64,000 nucleotides of DNA from Dipteris shenzhenensis. Lineage: Eukaryota > Polypodiophyta > Polypodiopsida > Gleicheniales. The notes below the pieces were generated by a model. It saw nothing but the letters and a program-made list of their open reading frames with translations, was not told where the DNA came from and searched no databases. How positions within the stretch are numbered: the first letter of the stretch is position 1; every line of letters starts with the position of its first letter. Shown here in pieces: positions 10,722 through 21,545 of this stretch. Made by a program: the position numbers and the translations under genes. The DNA lies in assembly GCA_047967505.1 (NCBI GenBank), contig CM106539.1; one strand, written 5' to 3'.

Positions 10722-11070
10722 TGTTGAGATATTGAGCTCCACTCGCGATATGCCAGGGTGACTGTTGTGCACTTATGTCACCGACTTGTTAGCTGGAGAT
10801 GCGGTTGGTACACTGCCCACGAATAATAGCTGGATGACAGCTATCCTTATCTACACTACATGGCTCAGTTAGTATGCCACCTTAGTTAGTTGAGTTTGGT
10901 TTGAGACCCACATATAGGGTTCTTCTATTTCTTTGTACTAGAGTTCTTTTGGCTTTCACAACTAAGAAGAGGAAAACTGTTTTCAGCCTCCACCTTTGTG
11001 TGTATTCCCCCATTGTGCATGTGAGAAAGCCGCAAGTGAGACTCCTTCCCTCTCTCCCACTATCTTCACA
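10722..11070 (+). repeat. C1 5' LTR
   Basis: It starts TGTTGAGATATTGAG and ends CTATCTTCACA. CACATATAGGG near 10910 is a candidate TATA box, with transcription probably starting a few tens of bases downstream. It keeps the 9 bp (AATAGCTGG) missing from the 3' LTR. Confidence 0.95.
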
Positions 11071-11084
11071 TGGTATCAGAGCCT
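11071..11084 (+). other. C1 primer binding site (initiator Met tRNA)
   Basis: TGGTATCAGAGCCT directly follows the LTR end. It is complementary to the 3' end of plant initiator-Met tRNA, the standard copia primer. Confidence 0.95.
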
Positions 11085-11617
11085 TGTTCGTGGTAAGGAG
11101 CTCAAGAAAGCAAGCCAAGTTCGTGGTGTCCTGGTAAGAGGACCAGTGTTGCTTTCCTATTTCGAGTTTGGGAGCAAATCTCTACAGGTAGCACAGCCAG
11201 AAGTGCAGGAGTGCACTGTTTCATATTGAGACGCCCTTCGCGGTGTGGCGAGAGTGCAGTATATGCTGCGGGAAAAGGGCGAAGCCCCCTTAGTGACTTT
11301 ATTTTTCTGATTTGAGGCCGTTTCGGGGCCCGTTTTGAAGGTGGAAGTTCTTCGCAGGCACTCAGAAAAAGGCCCTGTTTTTGGCTGTGCGACCACTGCA
11401 TGGCTAGTCGATGGAAAGGTGCCGTAGAAATTGCATCATATGCCTATGTGCAGAGATATTGGGAGTTGCAAATTCATGCCTGTTGCCTGTTGATGCAAAA
11501 TCGTCACTAGGAAGTGACAGTGTGGTGAAATACCACTTTCGTCAGTTTTGCAGATCTGCCCGTGTGAGGCAAAAGCTGTGTTTTTTGCAGTGACAGAATA
11601 TTTTGCAGTGTTCTATA
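11085..11617 (+). other. C1 untranslated leader
   Basis: This is 533 bp between primer site and gag start. It is relatively GC-rich, with AGACGCCCTTCGCGGTGTGG near 11228. It is conserved in C1b (60004-60533). It likely holds packaging and dimerisation signals, but no specific element can be named from sequence. Confidence 0.7.
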
Positions 11618-12635
11618 ATGGCATCTGATTCTCTTTCACAGATTGTCACTGAAAAGCTTGACAAGAACAACTTCCAGGCATGGAAGTTTAGAATGATGAA
11701 TTTCTTGATGGGAAAAGGCTATTGGGAATTCATTACAGGAAATGAAGAAGAACCTGTTCTTCCTAATGTTCCCAGTCAACAGGAAATGCAGGCATTCAAA
11801 GGATGGCATGAGAGATCCAGGAAAGTTATGTATTGGCTGTCTATCAGTATTTCGGACTCCATGATTGTGCATATTTAGGATGCAAGTACGACAAAGGAGG
11901 CATGGGATACTTTGGCAAAAATGTACAGCACAAATACCAAGCCAGGAAAATGCAACTCAAACAGGAGTTGCACAATGTGCAGAGAGAAAATTTGAGCATA
12001 AATGACTACCACATGAAAGTGAAGAAAATTGCAAATGCACTTGCTTCCATTGGGTCGCCAGTGGATGATGATGATTTGGTTTCTGTGACCTTGAATGGTC
12101 TAGGAAAGGATTATGCACAGTTCCGGACATCCATTGCCGTCCGTGAAAAATTTCTTGATTTTGAGGAGCTGATTGCTCTTCTAATTTCTGAAGAGCAGAG
12201 AAATGGTGGTGCATCTTCTTCAGTAGGAACTTCAAAAGAAACTGTCTTCTACTCAAATGCTGGCAGAGGTAGAGGTAGAGGTAGAGGAGGCCGATCTGCA
12301 GGCTGTGGTAGAAATCAGAATATGCAGCAAACGCAAGAAAAGCAGTCCTATGCAGGAGGACGTGGTAACTCTAGAGGCAGGGGGAACCAAAGAGGCCGTG
12401 GTGGATGGCAGAGAAGCCAAAATGCAAATAGCAATGTTGAATGCTACTATTGTGGCAAAATGGGTCATATGGCTAAGGACTGCTACAAAAAACAGAATGA
12501 CATTATGAATGGAAAATTGCAGCAAGGCAATTATGCATCTTCTAGCAGGCAGGGTGATGACAGAAATGAGCATCTATTTATGGTGCAGCATATGACCAAT
12601 TCTGTGACAAGTGCAGAAGAACAAAATGATGTGCG
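11618..12635 (+). pseudogene. C1 gag (capsid and CCHC nucleocapsid)
   Basis: The start ATG at 11618 gives MASDSLSQIVTEKLD, a typical copia gag beginning with the NNFQAWKFRM motif. A TAG at 11876 (CAG in C1b) and a 1-bp deletion near 11938 break it. Capsid-like sequence continues to about 12240, then a Gly/Arg-rich RGRGRGRGG stretch, then one zinc knuckle CYYCGKMGHMAKDC (12442-12483) for RNA binding. Gag would form the cytoplasmic particle around element RNA. Confidence 0.92.
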
Positions 12636-13974
12636 GTATGTTGACTCAGGTGCATCAAACCACATGACAGGTCATGCAGAATGGATGCAAGATGCAAGGA
12701 AAATGAAAAAGCTAGGATTTGTGGAGACTGGTGATGATACTGCACATCCTATTGTGCAGATTGGCAAAATTCCTTTGTCTATGCAAGATGGAAAAAAGAA
12801 ACACTTGTCTTATGTATTTCATGTCCCAAAAATCACCAAGAACCTGGTTTTTGTTGGTCAGATGGTTGAGCAGGGCTTGCAGGTCAGATTTAATCCTCAT
12901 GGATGCTTTGTTGAGGATATGAAAAATAATGGTTGCTTGATAGCAAAAGGAAAGAAGAAGGGCAGGATGTTTACGTTGGATGCAGACATGCCTAAATTGA
13001 GTGCAGCAATGTTTGCACATGGGACAGGTGTAGTTGCAGATATTGATATCTGGCACAAACGCATTGGTCATGTTAATATACAGCGACTTAAATCAATGCA
13101 AGCCCAAAATATTGTTGCAGGATTGCCTAAATTCAAGGTTGTAGAAATGCACAAGGTTTGTGAAGCCTGTCAATTTGGGAAACAGGCAAGGAAACCTTTT
13201 CCTAGGCATGATCAAGAGAGTAAAAAGCCATTGGAATTAATCCACTCTAATGTGTGGACTACAAAAGCTGCATCTATTGGAGGCTGTCACTATTTTGTCA
13301 CATTTATTGATGACTTCAGCAGAAAACTGTGGGTGTATTTTATGAAAAAGAAAAGTGAAGTGTTTGGGCACTTCAAAGCTTTCAAAGCTATGGTTGAAAA
13401 ATAAACAGGCCTGCAAATAAAATGCCTAAGGTCAGATGGAGGGGGAGAGTACCTCTCAAATGAGTTTGCAAGGTTCTTGCAGGAGCATGGTATAAAGCAG
13501 CAATATTCATGCAGTCATACCCCACAGCAAAATGGAATTACAGAAAGAAAAAACAGGCATATTGGAGAGGTATCTCAGGCTATGCTAAATGAAAAAGATC
13601 TACCAGATTATTATTGGGCTGAAGCAGTTGCTACAGCAGTCTATATAATGAACAGGACTCCCATTGCAGCAATACATGGCATGACGCCAGAGGAGATGTA
13701 TACTGGTAGGAAACCAGATATTTCTCATTTGAAGATTTTTGGTTGCATTGCCTATGTCCATGTGCCAGATGAGTTGAGGTCCAAGTTGGATCCAAAAGCT
13801 GAGAAGTGCGTCTTTATTGGTTATTCTCTGCAGCAGAAAGGGTATAGATGCTATAACCCTTCTACACGTAAGTTCATAGTGAGCAGAGATGTTGTTTTTG
13901 ATGAGATGAGTAGCTGGTATAAACCAGTAAATGTGATGATTGATGTAGATGCACAAAATGGTAATGCTGCATAG
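12636..13974 (+). pseudogene. C1 protease and integrase
   Basis: The aspartic protease begins at YVDSGASNHMTG (active Asp at 12643-12645). The integrase HHCC finger is in IDIWHKRIGHVN...CEACQFGK (about 13050-13190). In the core, the first catalytic Asp is replaced by Asn: LIHSNVW at 13249-13251, where C1b has LIHSDVW. The second Asp (RSDGGGEY) and Glu (PQQNGITERKN) remain. Stops are TAA at 13402 (GAA in C1b) and TAG at 13972 (CAG in C1b). The integrase would be inactive even without the stops. Confidence 0.92.
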
Positions 13975-15974
13975 AATGCACAGCAGCAATCACAAAATAT
14001 CAGTGGACTTGGAGTGTCCTCTACCAGTGGTTCACATACTTCGCCATGGACAGGCAGATTGAGATCAGGAGAATCCCCTCAAAGCAATGCAGAGAGTGGT
14101 ATGCAGGTATCACGAAAAGGAAAAGAGAAGGTAGATCAGCCCATGTTTGATGTGAATGCAGGTCACTCTTGTGTGGATGGTGAATCCAGTGGCTCAGAAC
14201 AGAGCATTGATGATGAGTTGGGTATTCCTTCTATTGTTACACTTGGAGTAAGGAAGACCAGGGATGTTTTGAGAGCACCTGGAAGTGAGCCTATTTTGCG
14301 CAGGTCTACCAGGGTCAGGTATCCTGTGGATAGGCTGAAATATGATGGATTTACAGCCATTCACTATGCCTATATGGTCAAAGTGATACAGGAACCAGAA
14401 CCCACTTCTTTTGAGCAAGCCATGGGAAATGAAAAATGGGAGAAAGCCATGGATGAAGAAATGGATGCCTTCGATGCAAATGCTACATGGGAATTGGTGC
14501 CTTTGCCTAAAGACAAGAATGCAATTGGCTATAAGTGGGTTTATAAGATCAAGCACAATGCAGATGGTTCTGTGAATAGATACAAGGCAAGATTAGTTGT
14601 CAAGGGGTATGCACAGACATATGGCATTGATTATGAAGAAACTTTCAGCCCGGTTGCAAGGATGGCAACCGTAAGAGCAGCCATTGCTATGGCTGCATCA
14701 AAGGGATGGTCTTTACATCAGATGGCTGTAAAGAATGCCTTCTTGCATGGTGATTTGCAAGAAGAGGTCTTTATGGAGTAGCCAGCAGGTTATGTTCATG
14801 CTATTCATCCGGAGTTTGTTTGCAGGTTGAAGAAAGCCTTGTATGGCTTGAAGCAAGCACCTAGAGCATGGTCTGACAAGATAGGACAGTATCTTGTCAC
14901 TATTGGCTTTCAGATTTCCAAGGCAGATTTCTCACTCTATGTGAGAAAAACAGAGAAAGGGATTATGCTGCTGGTCATTTATGTTGATGATTTGATCATC
15001 ACAGGTGATAGTGATGAAGATATCCTTCATGTGAAAATGCTATTGAGGCAGAAGTTTGAGATGAAGGATTTGGGAGAGCTGCGTTATTTCTTGGGCATTG
15101 AGGTGATTAGATCACCAAGTGGGATACAGCTCTTGCAGAGGCAGTATGGATTGGACATGCTGTCCAAATATGGGATGACAGGCTGTAAGCCTATTTCAGT
15201 TCCTTTGGAGCAGAATGTGAAGCTGAGCGCAGATGCAGGTGAGCTTCTGGAGGACCCTACTATGTACAGACGCATAGTAGGAAGTTTGATTTACATGACT
15301 ATTACTAGGCCAGATTTGAGCTATGCTGTTGGGTTGGTAAGTCAGTTTATGCAGGCTCCAAGGAAACTGCATTTGGATGCAGCTAGACGCATACTCAGGT
15401 ATGTGAAGTCCACATTGCAGTATGGACTATTTTATGAGGCTGGGGTTCAGATACAGTTGCATGGATACACTGATGCTGATTGGGCTGGTAGCATTTTAGA
15501 TTGACGATCTACCAGTGGATATGTGTTCTCTTTTGGGAGTGCTGCAGTCACTTGGAGCAGCAAGAAACAGCCTACAGTTGCCTTGTCGAGCACAGACGCT
15601 GAGTACAGGGGTGCAGCAATGGCTGCATGTGAGGTAGCTTGGTTGCATAAGCTACTTTATGATATGCATCAGATGGGCCGGTTGTCATTTATTGTGACAA
15701 CATGAGCAGTATACATTTGGCAAAGAACCCAGTCTTTCATGCTAGAACAAAGCACATTGAGGTGCATTATCACTATGTGCGGGAGAAGGTTTTACTAGGT
15801 CTTATTGATCTAGTTTATGTCAGCACAGAGGATCAGGTAGCTGACATATTCACGAAAGCATTGGGCGCAGAGAAGCTGCGCAAGTTCAGAGACCTGCTTG
15901 GTGTGCAGGATTTGGGATTGAGCTCGAGGGGGAGTGTTGAGATATCGAGCTCCACTCGTGATATGCCAGGGTGA
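13975..15974 (+). pseudogene. C1 reverse transcriptase and RNase H
   Basis: The linker runs to about 14350, then RT begins [18 protein letters not shown] motif A reads [13 protein letters not shown]1b has [12 protein letters not shown], so the catalytic Asp has become Ala (14725-14727). YVDD is intact at 14980-14991. Stops are TAG at 14779 and TGA at 15502; a 1-bp deletion near 15676 shifts the frame before [14 protein letters not shown]. RNase H signatures are GYTDADWAG and [11 protein letters not shown]. The reading frame ends about 40 bp inside the 3' LTR. Confidence 0.92.
15919..15934 (+). other. C1 polypurine tract
   Basis: GAGCTCGAGGGGGAG lies directly before the 3' LTR start at 15935, the expected plus-strand primer. 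It overlaps the end of the pol frame (SSRGS). Confidence 0.85.
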
Positions 15975-16277
15975 CTGTTGTGCACTTATGTCACCGACTT
16001 GTTAGCTGGAGATGCGGTTGGTACACTGCCCACGAATATGACAGCTATCCTTATCTACACTAGTTCGTGGCTCAGTTAGTATGCCACCTTAGTTAGTTGA
16101 GTTTGGTTTGAGACCCACATATAGGGTTCTTCTATTTCTTTGTACTAGAGTTCTTTTGGCTTTCACAACTAAGAAGAGGAAAACTGTTTTCAGCCTCCAC
16201 CTTTGTGTGTATTCCCCCATTGTGCATGTGAGAAAGCCGCAAGTGAGACTCCTTCCCTCTCTCCCACTATCTTCACA
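15935..16277 (+). repeat. C1 3' LTR
   Basis: It starts TGTTGAGATATCGAG and ends CTATCTTCACA, followed by the right target duplication ctact (16278-16282). It is 6 bp shorter than the 5' LTR owing to the two indels. Confidence 0.95.
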
Positions 16278-16282
16278 CTACT

Positions 16283-16714
16283 TTCATTTTCTGAGGTGTC
16301 CTCGTTAGTCCAATCTTCTTCGCTCTCATCCTGAGAGGATTCTTCTTCGATGTCTTCTTGACGTTGCTCCTTCATGTCAAAGACAACCTTCTTGTCATTG
16401 TCATTCCTGCAAATCAACTTTCCACTTTCCCAATCCTGCAAAGCTCGCATTTTCATTAGCCATGGTCTACTACCTAGGATAAATGGATAGCCATTTCCCT
16501 TGGTAGACATAACATAGAAGTCAACAGCATTTTTGATGCTAAAAGCCTCCACAGAAATGTTCTTACAAACTCCTAGGCATCTAGCTTTGCTATTGTTTGC
16601 CATTTGGACTTTGATTTCTGGTGTCTCATGAATGTGCATACCTAGTCTTTGCATGAGTCCCTCTGTCATGATGCAAATTTGTGCACCCCCATCCACTAGA
16701 CCTTTCTAACTAGC
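16283..16714 (-). pseudogene. G1 aspartic protease and protease-RT linker
   Basis: The minus strand reads GLVDGGAQICIMTEG at about 16670-16705: an active-site Asp in a DGG context, as in Tat-type proteases rather than DSG/DTG. It continues with GYPFILGSRPWLMKMRAL. An acidic Ser/Glu-rich linker then runs into the C1 insertion point. A TAG just upstream of the protease (16706-16708) interrupts the frame from gag. It would cleave the gag-pol polyprotein. Confidence 0.8.
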
Positions 16715-17775
16715 TTTCCTTTTATCTAACAATCTAGCACAGGTGTAATGTCCTCATGCATTTCAGCTTGTGAAATTTTGACCACAGGAACATTCTCTTT
16801 TGTTTTTCGCCTAGTGCTAATTGCCTTCGTTAATTCCCTTCTAACTTGTGGACAAAGGGCTAAAAATTGGGGCCAAGAAATGTCAGGACCCTTACCTCTC
16901 ATGTCTTCCATAAGGTTTTATGGAGCCATACCATGCCCAAGAGGAAAGTCTTGGAGATTGATGCGGCGTCAGCTCCTCTTGGCTTCCTTGGTCTCCCTTA
17001 ACTTCTTTCTTCGTCCATTGTCACTTTGTGACAAACAATTCCAACATTGTAGAACTTTCCTAGGTCGTCGCTCTCGTTCCTCAGCTTTCTTTGTTTGACC
17101 CTTTGGACCTATAGTTTGCGTGAGGTGAATTGATAAGTTACTCAATGACTCATTTAGCCTCTCAATCACCTCAACAGTCACCTCTAGTAGCTCTCTTTGT
17201 GAAAGTGGTGTTTTCCTAGGTTTAGGATCCTCAATAGGGGGTTCTCCTTGTATGCACTTGAGTTTCCTATACTTTTTAGTGGCCCTTGTCTCAACATCAT
17301 CATAGGTGCTAGGTGCTCCTGATTCTACCTTTACCTTAAGGGTTGGAAATAAGCCTGCTATGAATCTCTCCTTCTTTAAGAACTCGGCACCATCCCTAGG
17401 GTTATCAATGTTTCTTATCCACACAGCCCAAAGACGTAGAAATTCTTGCTTGTACGTGTGATAGTCATCTAGGTCTTTTTGTTTGTGTGAGACTATGTCT
17501 TGCCAGAGTTTTTGGGTGTTCTTAGGCTTATAAAAGTATTCCTTGAAACGTTTCTTAACTTGTTGTTAGCTCCTCTTAACCTCAGCAGGTAGAGATTTGA
17601 ACTAGGTCTTAGCATCCTTTCTAAGCACTACTTCAAACATTGCTCGGCAATCTTGATCCCCTACCACCTTCTTTATGTGCAATGCCATGCGAAAGTTTGC
17701 CAAAAATAACTCAGCATCCTCACCAGGTTCACCAAAAAATAAAGGATAGCCACTCATTTGCCTAGTGGTCTCCAT
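16715..17775 (-). pseudogene. G1 gag
   Basis: The minus strand ATG at 17775-17773 opens METTRQMSGYPLFFGEPGED, then AELFLANFRMALHIKK, the start of a retrotransposon gag (capsid) domain. It continues through YTYKQEF-like residues and FIAGLFPTLKVKVE to a degraded zinc knuckle QCWNC (about 17030). At least two in-frame stops occur near 17570-17605; one is TAG where a conserved Trp (TGG) would be expected. Frameshifts follow after the knuckle. Confidence 0.85.
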
Positions 17776-18190
17776 GTTTTAAGGAAAAAAACACAAATGT
17801 AATTGCACACAAGTAACAATTCAATGCAACACAGCTATGTGCAGGCTTAGTTGAAGGAATTAACCTATGACACAAATCTTCTTAGCTTATGAATCTTAAC
17901 TAAAATAAGATAAAAATATGCACATCAAATGAGAAACTGTAGTCTAGAATTGGGAGTATAATAGGCTCGGGTGATTGTAGAATCTCCCTTAATCTCTCTG
18001 CACCAAAAAGAAATACAATACGTTGCTGGAAAAATATTTTCCTATCAATGTGAACATTTATCCTAACTGCTTGCACCCAATGAAATTCATGAAATCGAAT
18101 TGCATTAGGATTAGGAGGTGGAGGATTGTTCATGAAGAGAAAGTAGGTTTTGGAGTCTTACCTTGCTTATGCCAAACAAAAACCGCTCAT
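17776..18190 (-). other. G1 leader between primer site and gag
   Basis: This is about 415 bp of A/T-rich untranslated sequence upstream of gag on the minus strand. No splice or packaging signal can be named. Confidence 0.6.
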
Positions 18191-18210
18191 CCTCATCAGT
18201 GGGGGCACCA
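18191..18210 (-). other. G1 primer binding site
   Basis: The minus strand reads TGGTGCCCCCACTGATGAGG a few bases inside the LTR end CCTCA. It begins TGG, pairing with the tRNA CCA tail, so it is the primer site by position. It is not the common initiator-Met site, and I cannot name the tRNA without searching tRNA 3' ends. Confidence 0.7.
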
Positions 18211-18214
18211 AAAT

Positions 18215-19468
18215 TGAGGTGGTTTGGGGCAGGCATCAAGAAGAGCGGCCTCTAAGCACCCTTCAAGGCTCCCGTGCTGCTCAATAAGGCTGGGGCACAA
18301 CAAGAGCAAAAGAAAGCAACAAACCCACAGCCTAACCCTAACTAAACAAAGGGGCACCACCTAGATTTTATGCGAACTAGGATGCGCTGGAGATCTTAAA
18401 TCACTAAACAAACACACCAGCGCAAATCAACATGACAACCACAGCACAAACACCGAGTGATCACACAAGGTGTTCTTTCTTTAGCTTTCAGTACTAGTAA
18501 GACACACAAAAGAACTTTGAATGAGGATGAAAACAACCTTTAAACTTGATATTGTTCCAAATCAATACATTGTCTTAGGGTTACGAGAGCCCTCTCACCA
18601 TACCACACCCTCTTACAATGAAACAATAAAGCAATGCATCAATACACACCGTATCAAATGAACAAACCTACTTCAAAGCATCATTTCGAAAGTGTTTGTA
18701 GGAGACAATGGTCGAAGTCCTCACGCATTGATGACACCCAAACTACCAACTTGATTGATGTGAAAGAGTGAGATACAACCTCAATGGAGGGATGCAAATA
18801 CACTCACAACCTCTCAGTGGTAGGGCTAATGAAAGGTTCTCTATGCACCAAAGAGTGCTATGTGGCTTGTAGCTTCGTGGCTATTTGTATGTCTCTCTCT
18901 CTTGCTCTCTCTTCTTTTTACAAGGATGAGGGGCTCTATTTATAGGTGAGAAGAGCTCTTATTAGGAGTATCTCCTAATCACTATTTACAATGAAAAGCA
19001 TGGTTTATGAATATCTTTTTATTTTTTATGGGAGTGGGCCTCTCTTATCTCTTGAGTCACATAGGTGTGGGCTCAAGGGAGAGAATTATTGATGAGAGAT
19101 TTTTCTTTTTCCTTATAGGTGTAAGTGATTTGTTACATGGTTGCTTTACTCCAAGACATGGTAGAGTGGGTGCATTTTATGCAAGAAAAGTTAGCGCAGT
19201 TAGTGTGGTTAGTAAAATCACTAAAAATGATAGTTAGTGTTACATGTACAAAGGGGTCAAATGCCCGTGCAATGGTGAAGGTAGAGGGCTGATGAAATAG
19301 GTTAATCCTTTGGGTAGATGAAAATGACAAGTCGATGGCGTTACCGATGCGTAAATCCTTCAAATTTCTTTGTATCATCGCTTTCGTATTCACCGTCCCA
19401 CCGAGGTTGATTGAAGTAGTCATCATGAAGGTGTTGGTGGAGAAAAAGCTAATTTGCAGAGGTTAATC
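18215..19468 (-). repeat. G1 5' LTR, truncated
   Basis: This matches 4097-4814 and 5703-6205. Its inner end (CCTCA on the minus strand) sits beside the primer site. Similarity stops at about 19468, so roughly the first 1.1 kb of the LTR, including its start, is missing. The truncated LTR probably lacks its promoter region. It preserves the empty site of the TIR insertion (18924-18932). Confidence 0.8.
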
Positions 19469-19753
19469 GAACAAGTGCTAGGAAATGATAACCAAAATAC
19501 TCACATGATATAAAGATTGATGTTGACTGATATAAGAGACAATAGACAAGTACAACACTATATAGTGTGACACTAGACTTTAGAAAGCCATAGTGTATAT
19601 GGGATAACTCCCAATATGACACGTGGCATGTTTAGGACTCACTAGACTATAAAACACACCTAGAACACTCATTTTAGACTCACTTTGGCTTCATATTCCA
19701 ACAATATATACTTTGCCTCCTCTTTGGAGAATTATTCACCCATGATGTATAGA

Positions 19754-21085
19754 TCGAGGAGCAAAGCGAGAATCACAAACGGCTTCTATATGCCTTAAAG
19801 TGCAAGAGGTCTCCTGTTTGTTTGGAAGAGGAGGACCTAGACCAACTCTTTACCCTCGCTTGCAACAAGAAAGCATCTAGGGCTGCGAGCTATTACCTCA
19901 ACATCCATACACTCGCTCCAGTGGGAACTTTGCAGACACAGGAGGATGAAGGTATGCAGACAGCCTTTGAAGAATATGGTGAGATCCTGGACATGACTGA
20001 CCGCATGACATTTTGGGATAGGTATACATGGGCCAAAAGATCGCTTCACATGGCTCAAGGCATTATGGATGACAACTTCATCCAGATGGGTGCTTCCCTC
20101 TTCAATACTGGAGGCCATATTTGCAAGTTGTTGTCCTAGAAGTAGCATCTCCAATTGGAAAATGAAAAACTTATTGCAAATCAGCGTAGAGAATGGGATA
20201 CAACCTTACAGGCAAAAGAAGCTCACTAGGATACAACCTTGCAGGCTAGGGAGGCTTACTGGAAAGCTCAACAAGATGAGCTTGAGCAGCGTCTTCGGGT
20301 AAAGGAGGCAGAGTGGGTAGCCAGCAAAAAGGCAATGAAGGACCTTCACTCAGCTCATCGGGATGAGATTCAGAGGGAGCTCACAGCTCTACAAGACAGC
20401 TAGATGGAGGACAAAAACAAACATGTGGGACCACATGTCAGCTTTTAGGATCAGCCCTCTAAAAACCTCTATAGTCTGCAACAGCCTAATGCTATTCCGG
20501 GGCCAACTCAAGGTAATAATTTTCAGTCCATGGTTTCCAGACAACAAGGAGTTATGGCAAACCAAGTGCAACCAGGTTATTTTGGTGGTGGTTCAGTATT
20601 TCAAGCCATGGTCAGCCACAAGCCCAATTTTTGGGTATGCCTGAAACAAATGGGTTATATGTTGGAGAAGCCTTAGGGATGCAAACAGGTATGCCTAATG
20701 CAGCAGCAGGTAACCTTGGTTTGGGAAATATGCAAAATATGGGTGCTGTTCTGAATAATACAGCTTTCCCAATGCTGGGAGTGTGGGAGATAGAGTGAGT
20801 GCTGCTGTCCCTTTTGCCCAAGCACCTGCATACGATAATTTGGCACCTCAAGGGAAGATGAAGGATTTTAAAGAGGTTGGCGCAGCAGTAAAATTTGAGA
20901 CATTTAGTGGGGTGTAGGATAAGCTTAAGGCCTTGACCTTTTTATAGCAGTTTGATGCAGCCTACATAGGAGGGAATTTCACAGTCTTATTGAAAATATG
21001 CCGGGTCGCAAGTTTTTTAAAGGGGAATGCATTTCAGCGGTGGACCACTATGCTCATGCAAAAGACCGCACCAAAAACGTAGGCC
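19754..21085 (+). pseudogene. Decayed retrotransposon gag
   Basis: The plus strand reads MYRSRSKARITNGFYMP near 19757, then a helical stretch (SRAASYYLNIHTLAPVGT), then a charged coiled-coil-like part (LENEKLIANQRREWDTTLQ, with a 36-bp internal duplication near 20200-20260). A Gln/Gly/Met-rich segment follows, then VGAAVKFETFSG, DKLKALTFL, QFDAAYIGGNFT, SFLKGNAFQRWTTML at 20878-21050. The last block is the classic retrotransposon gag pattern. Several stops and frameshifts are present and no pol follows. The superfamily is most likely Ty3/gypsy. Confidence 0.65.
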
Positions 21086-21089
21086 ATTC

Positions 21090-21545
21090 TATGGGCTATC
21101 CACAGGTGCCACTTATTCCTTGGTATGTGCCTTGTAGGCCTAGTTACAGTCAGTTAAGACTGTTGGTTAGTTCACGTACCACCTAGTTCTTTTAAGATAC
21201 TTAGTCCACCTAGTTCTTTTAAGATACTTAGTCCAGTTAGGGCATTTAGCCCTAGGATTTTGTCATATTGGCTCTCTCTTAAGCCTCCTTTTGTAGTTAC
21301 ATCATTTTCAATCCAATAGCTCTATGGGCTATTCATAGGTGCCACTTATTCCTTGGTATGTGCCTTGTAGGCCTAGTTACAATCTGTTAGGACTGTTGGT
21401 ACAGTTAGTTCATGTACCACCTAGTTTAGTTAGGACACTTAGTCCAGTTAGGGCATTTAGCCTTAGGGTTGTCATATTGGCTCTCTTTTGAGCCTCCTTT
21501 TGTTGTTGAAGCATTTTCAATACAACAACTCGTTTTTTGCTTTCT
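21090..21545. repeat. Tandem pair of ~230-bp repeats
   Basis: Units at 21090-21320 and 21322-21545 share GTGCCACTTATTCCTTGG, CTTAGTCCAGTTAGGGCATT and TTGAGCCTCCTTTTGTTG-like text. The first unit has an extra internal duplication (CACCTAGTTCTTTTAAGATA). They could be two decayed LTR ends or a plain segmental duplication. Confidence 0.85.

Larger units (their letters stand above)
10722..16277 (+). mobile_element. C1: full-length Ty1/copia retrotransposon nested in G1
   Basis: C1 is 5556 bp with LTRs of 349 and 343 bp, a tRNA-iMet primer site, one gag-pol reading frame in copia order (gag, protease, integrase, RT, RNase H), a polypurine tract, and a 5-bp duplication ctact on both sides. By eye the LTRs differ by about four substitutions plus a 9-bp and a 3-bp indel, so the insertion is fairly young. 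Five stops and two 1-bp frameshifts inactivate it. A sister copy (C1b) starts at 59637. Confidence 0.97.
4097..19468 (-). mobile_element. Main G1 element: Ty3/gypsy, dual RNase H (Tat-like), with nested copia
   Basis: Minus-strand order is truncated LTR (19468-18215), primer site, leader, gag, protease, RT, RNase H, second plant-type RNase H, integrase, polypurine tract, 3' LTR. Integrase after RT/RNase H marks Ty3/gypsy. The extra RNase H between the gypsy RNase H and integrase is the feature known from the Tat/Ogre/Retand clade; no chromodomain is seen. C1 is inserted at 10722-16277. Several stops and frameshifts make it inactive. The outer flank of the 3' LTR is G1 pol itself (3580-4096), so a normal target duplication cannot be read. 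Confidence 0.8.

Noticed and set aside
12257-12573. Ser/Thr-rich minus-strand frames opposite gag in C1, and the same in C1b
   Set aside because: They are antisense shadows of the Gly/Arg-rich gag segment.
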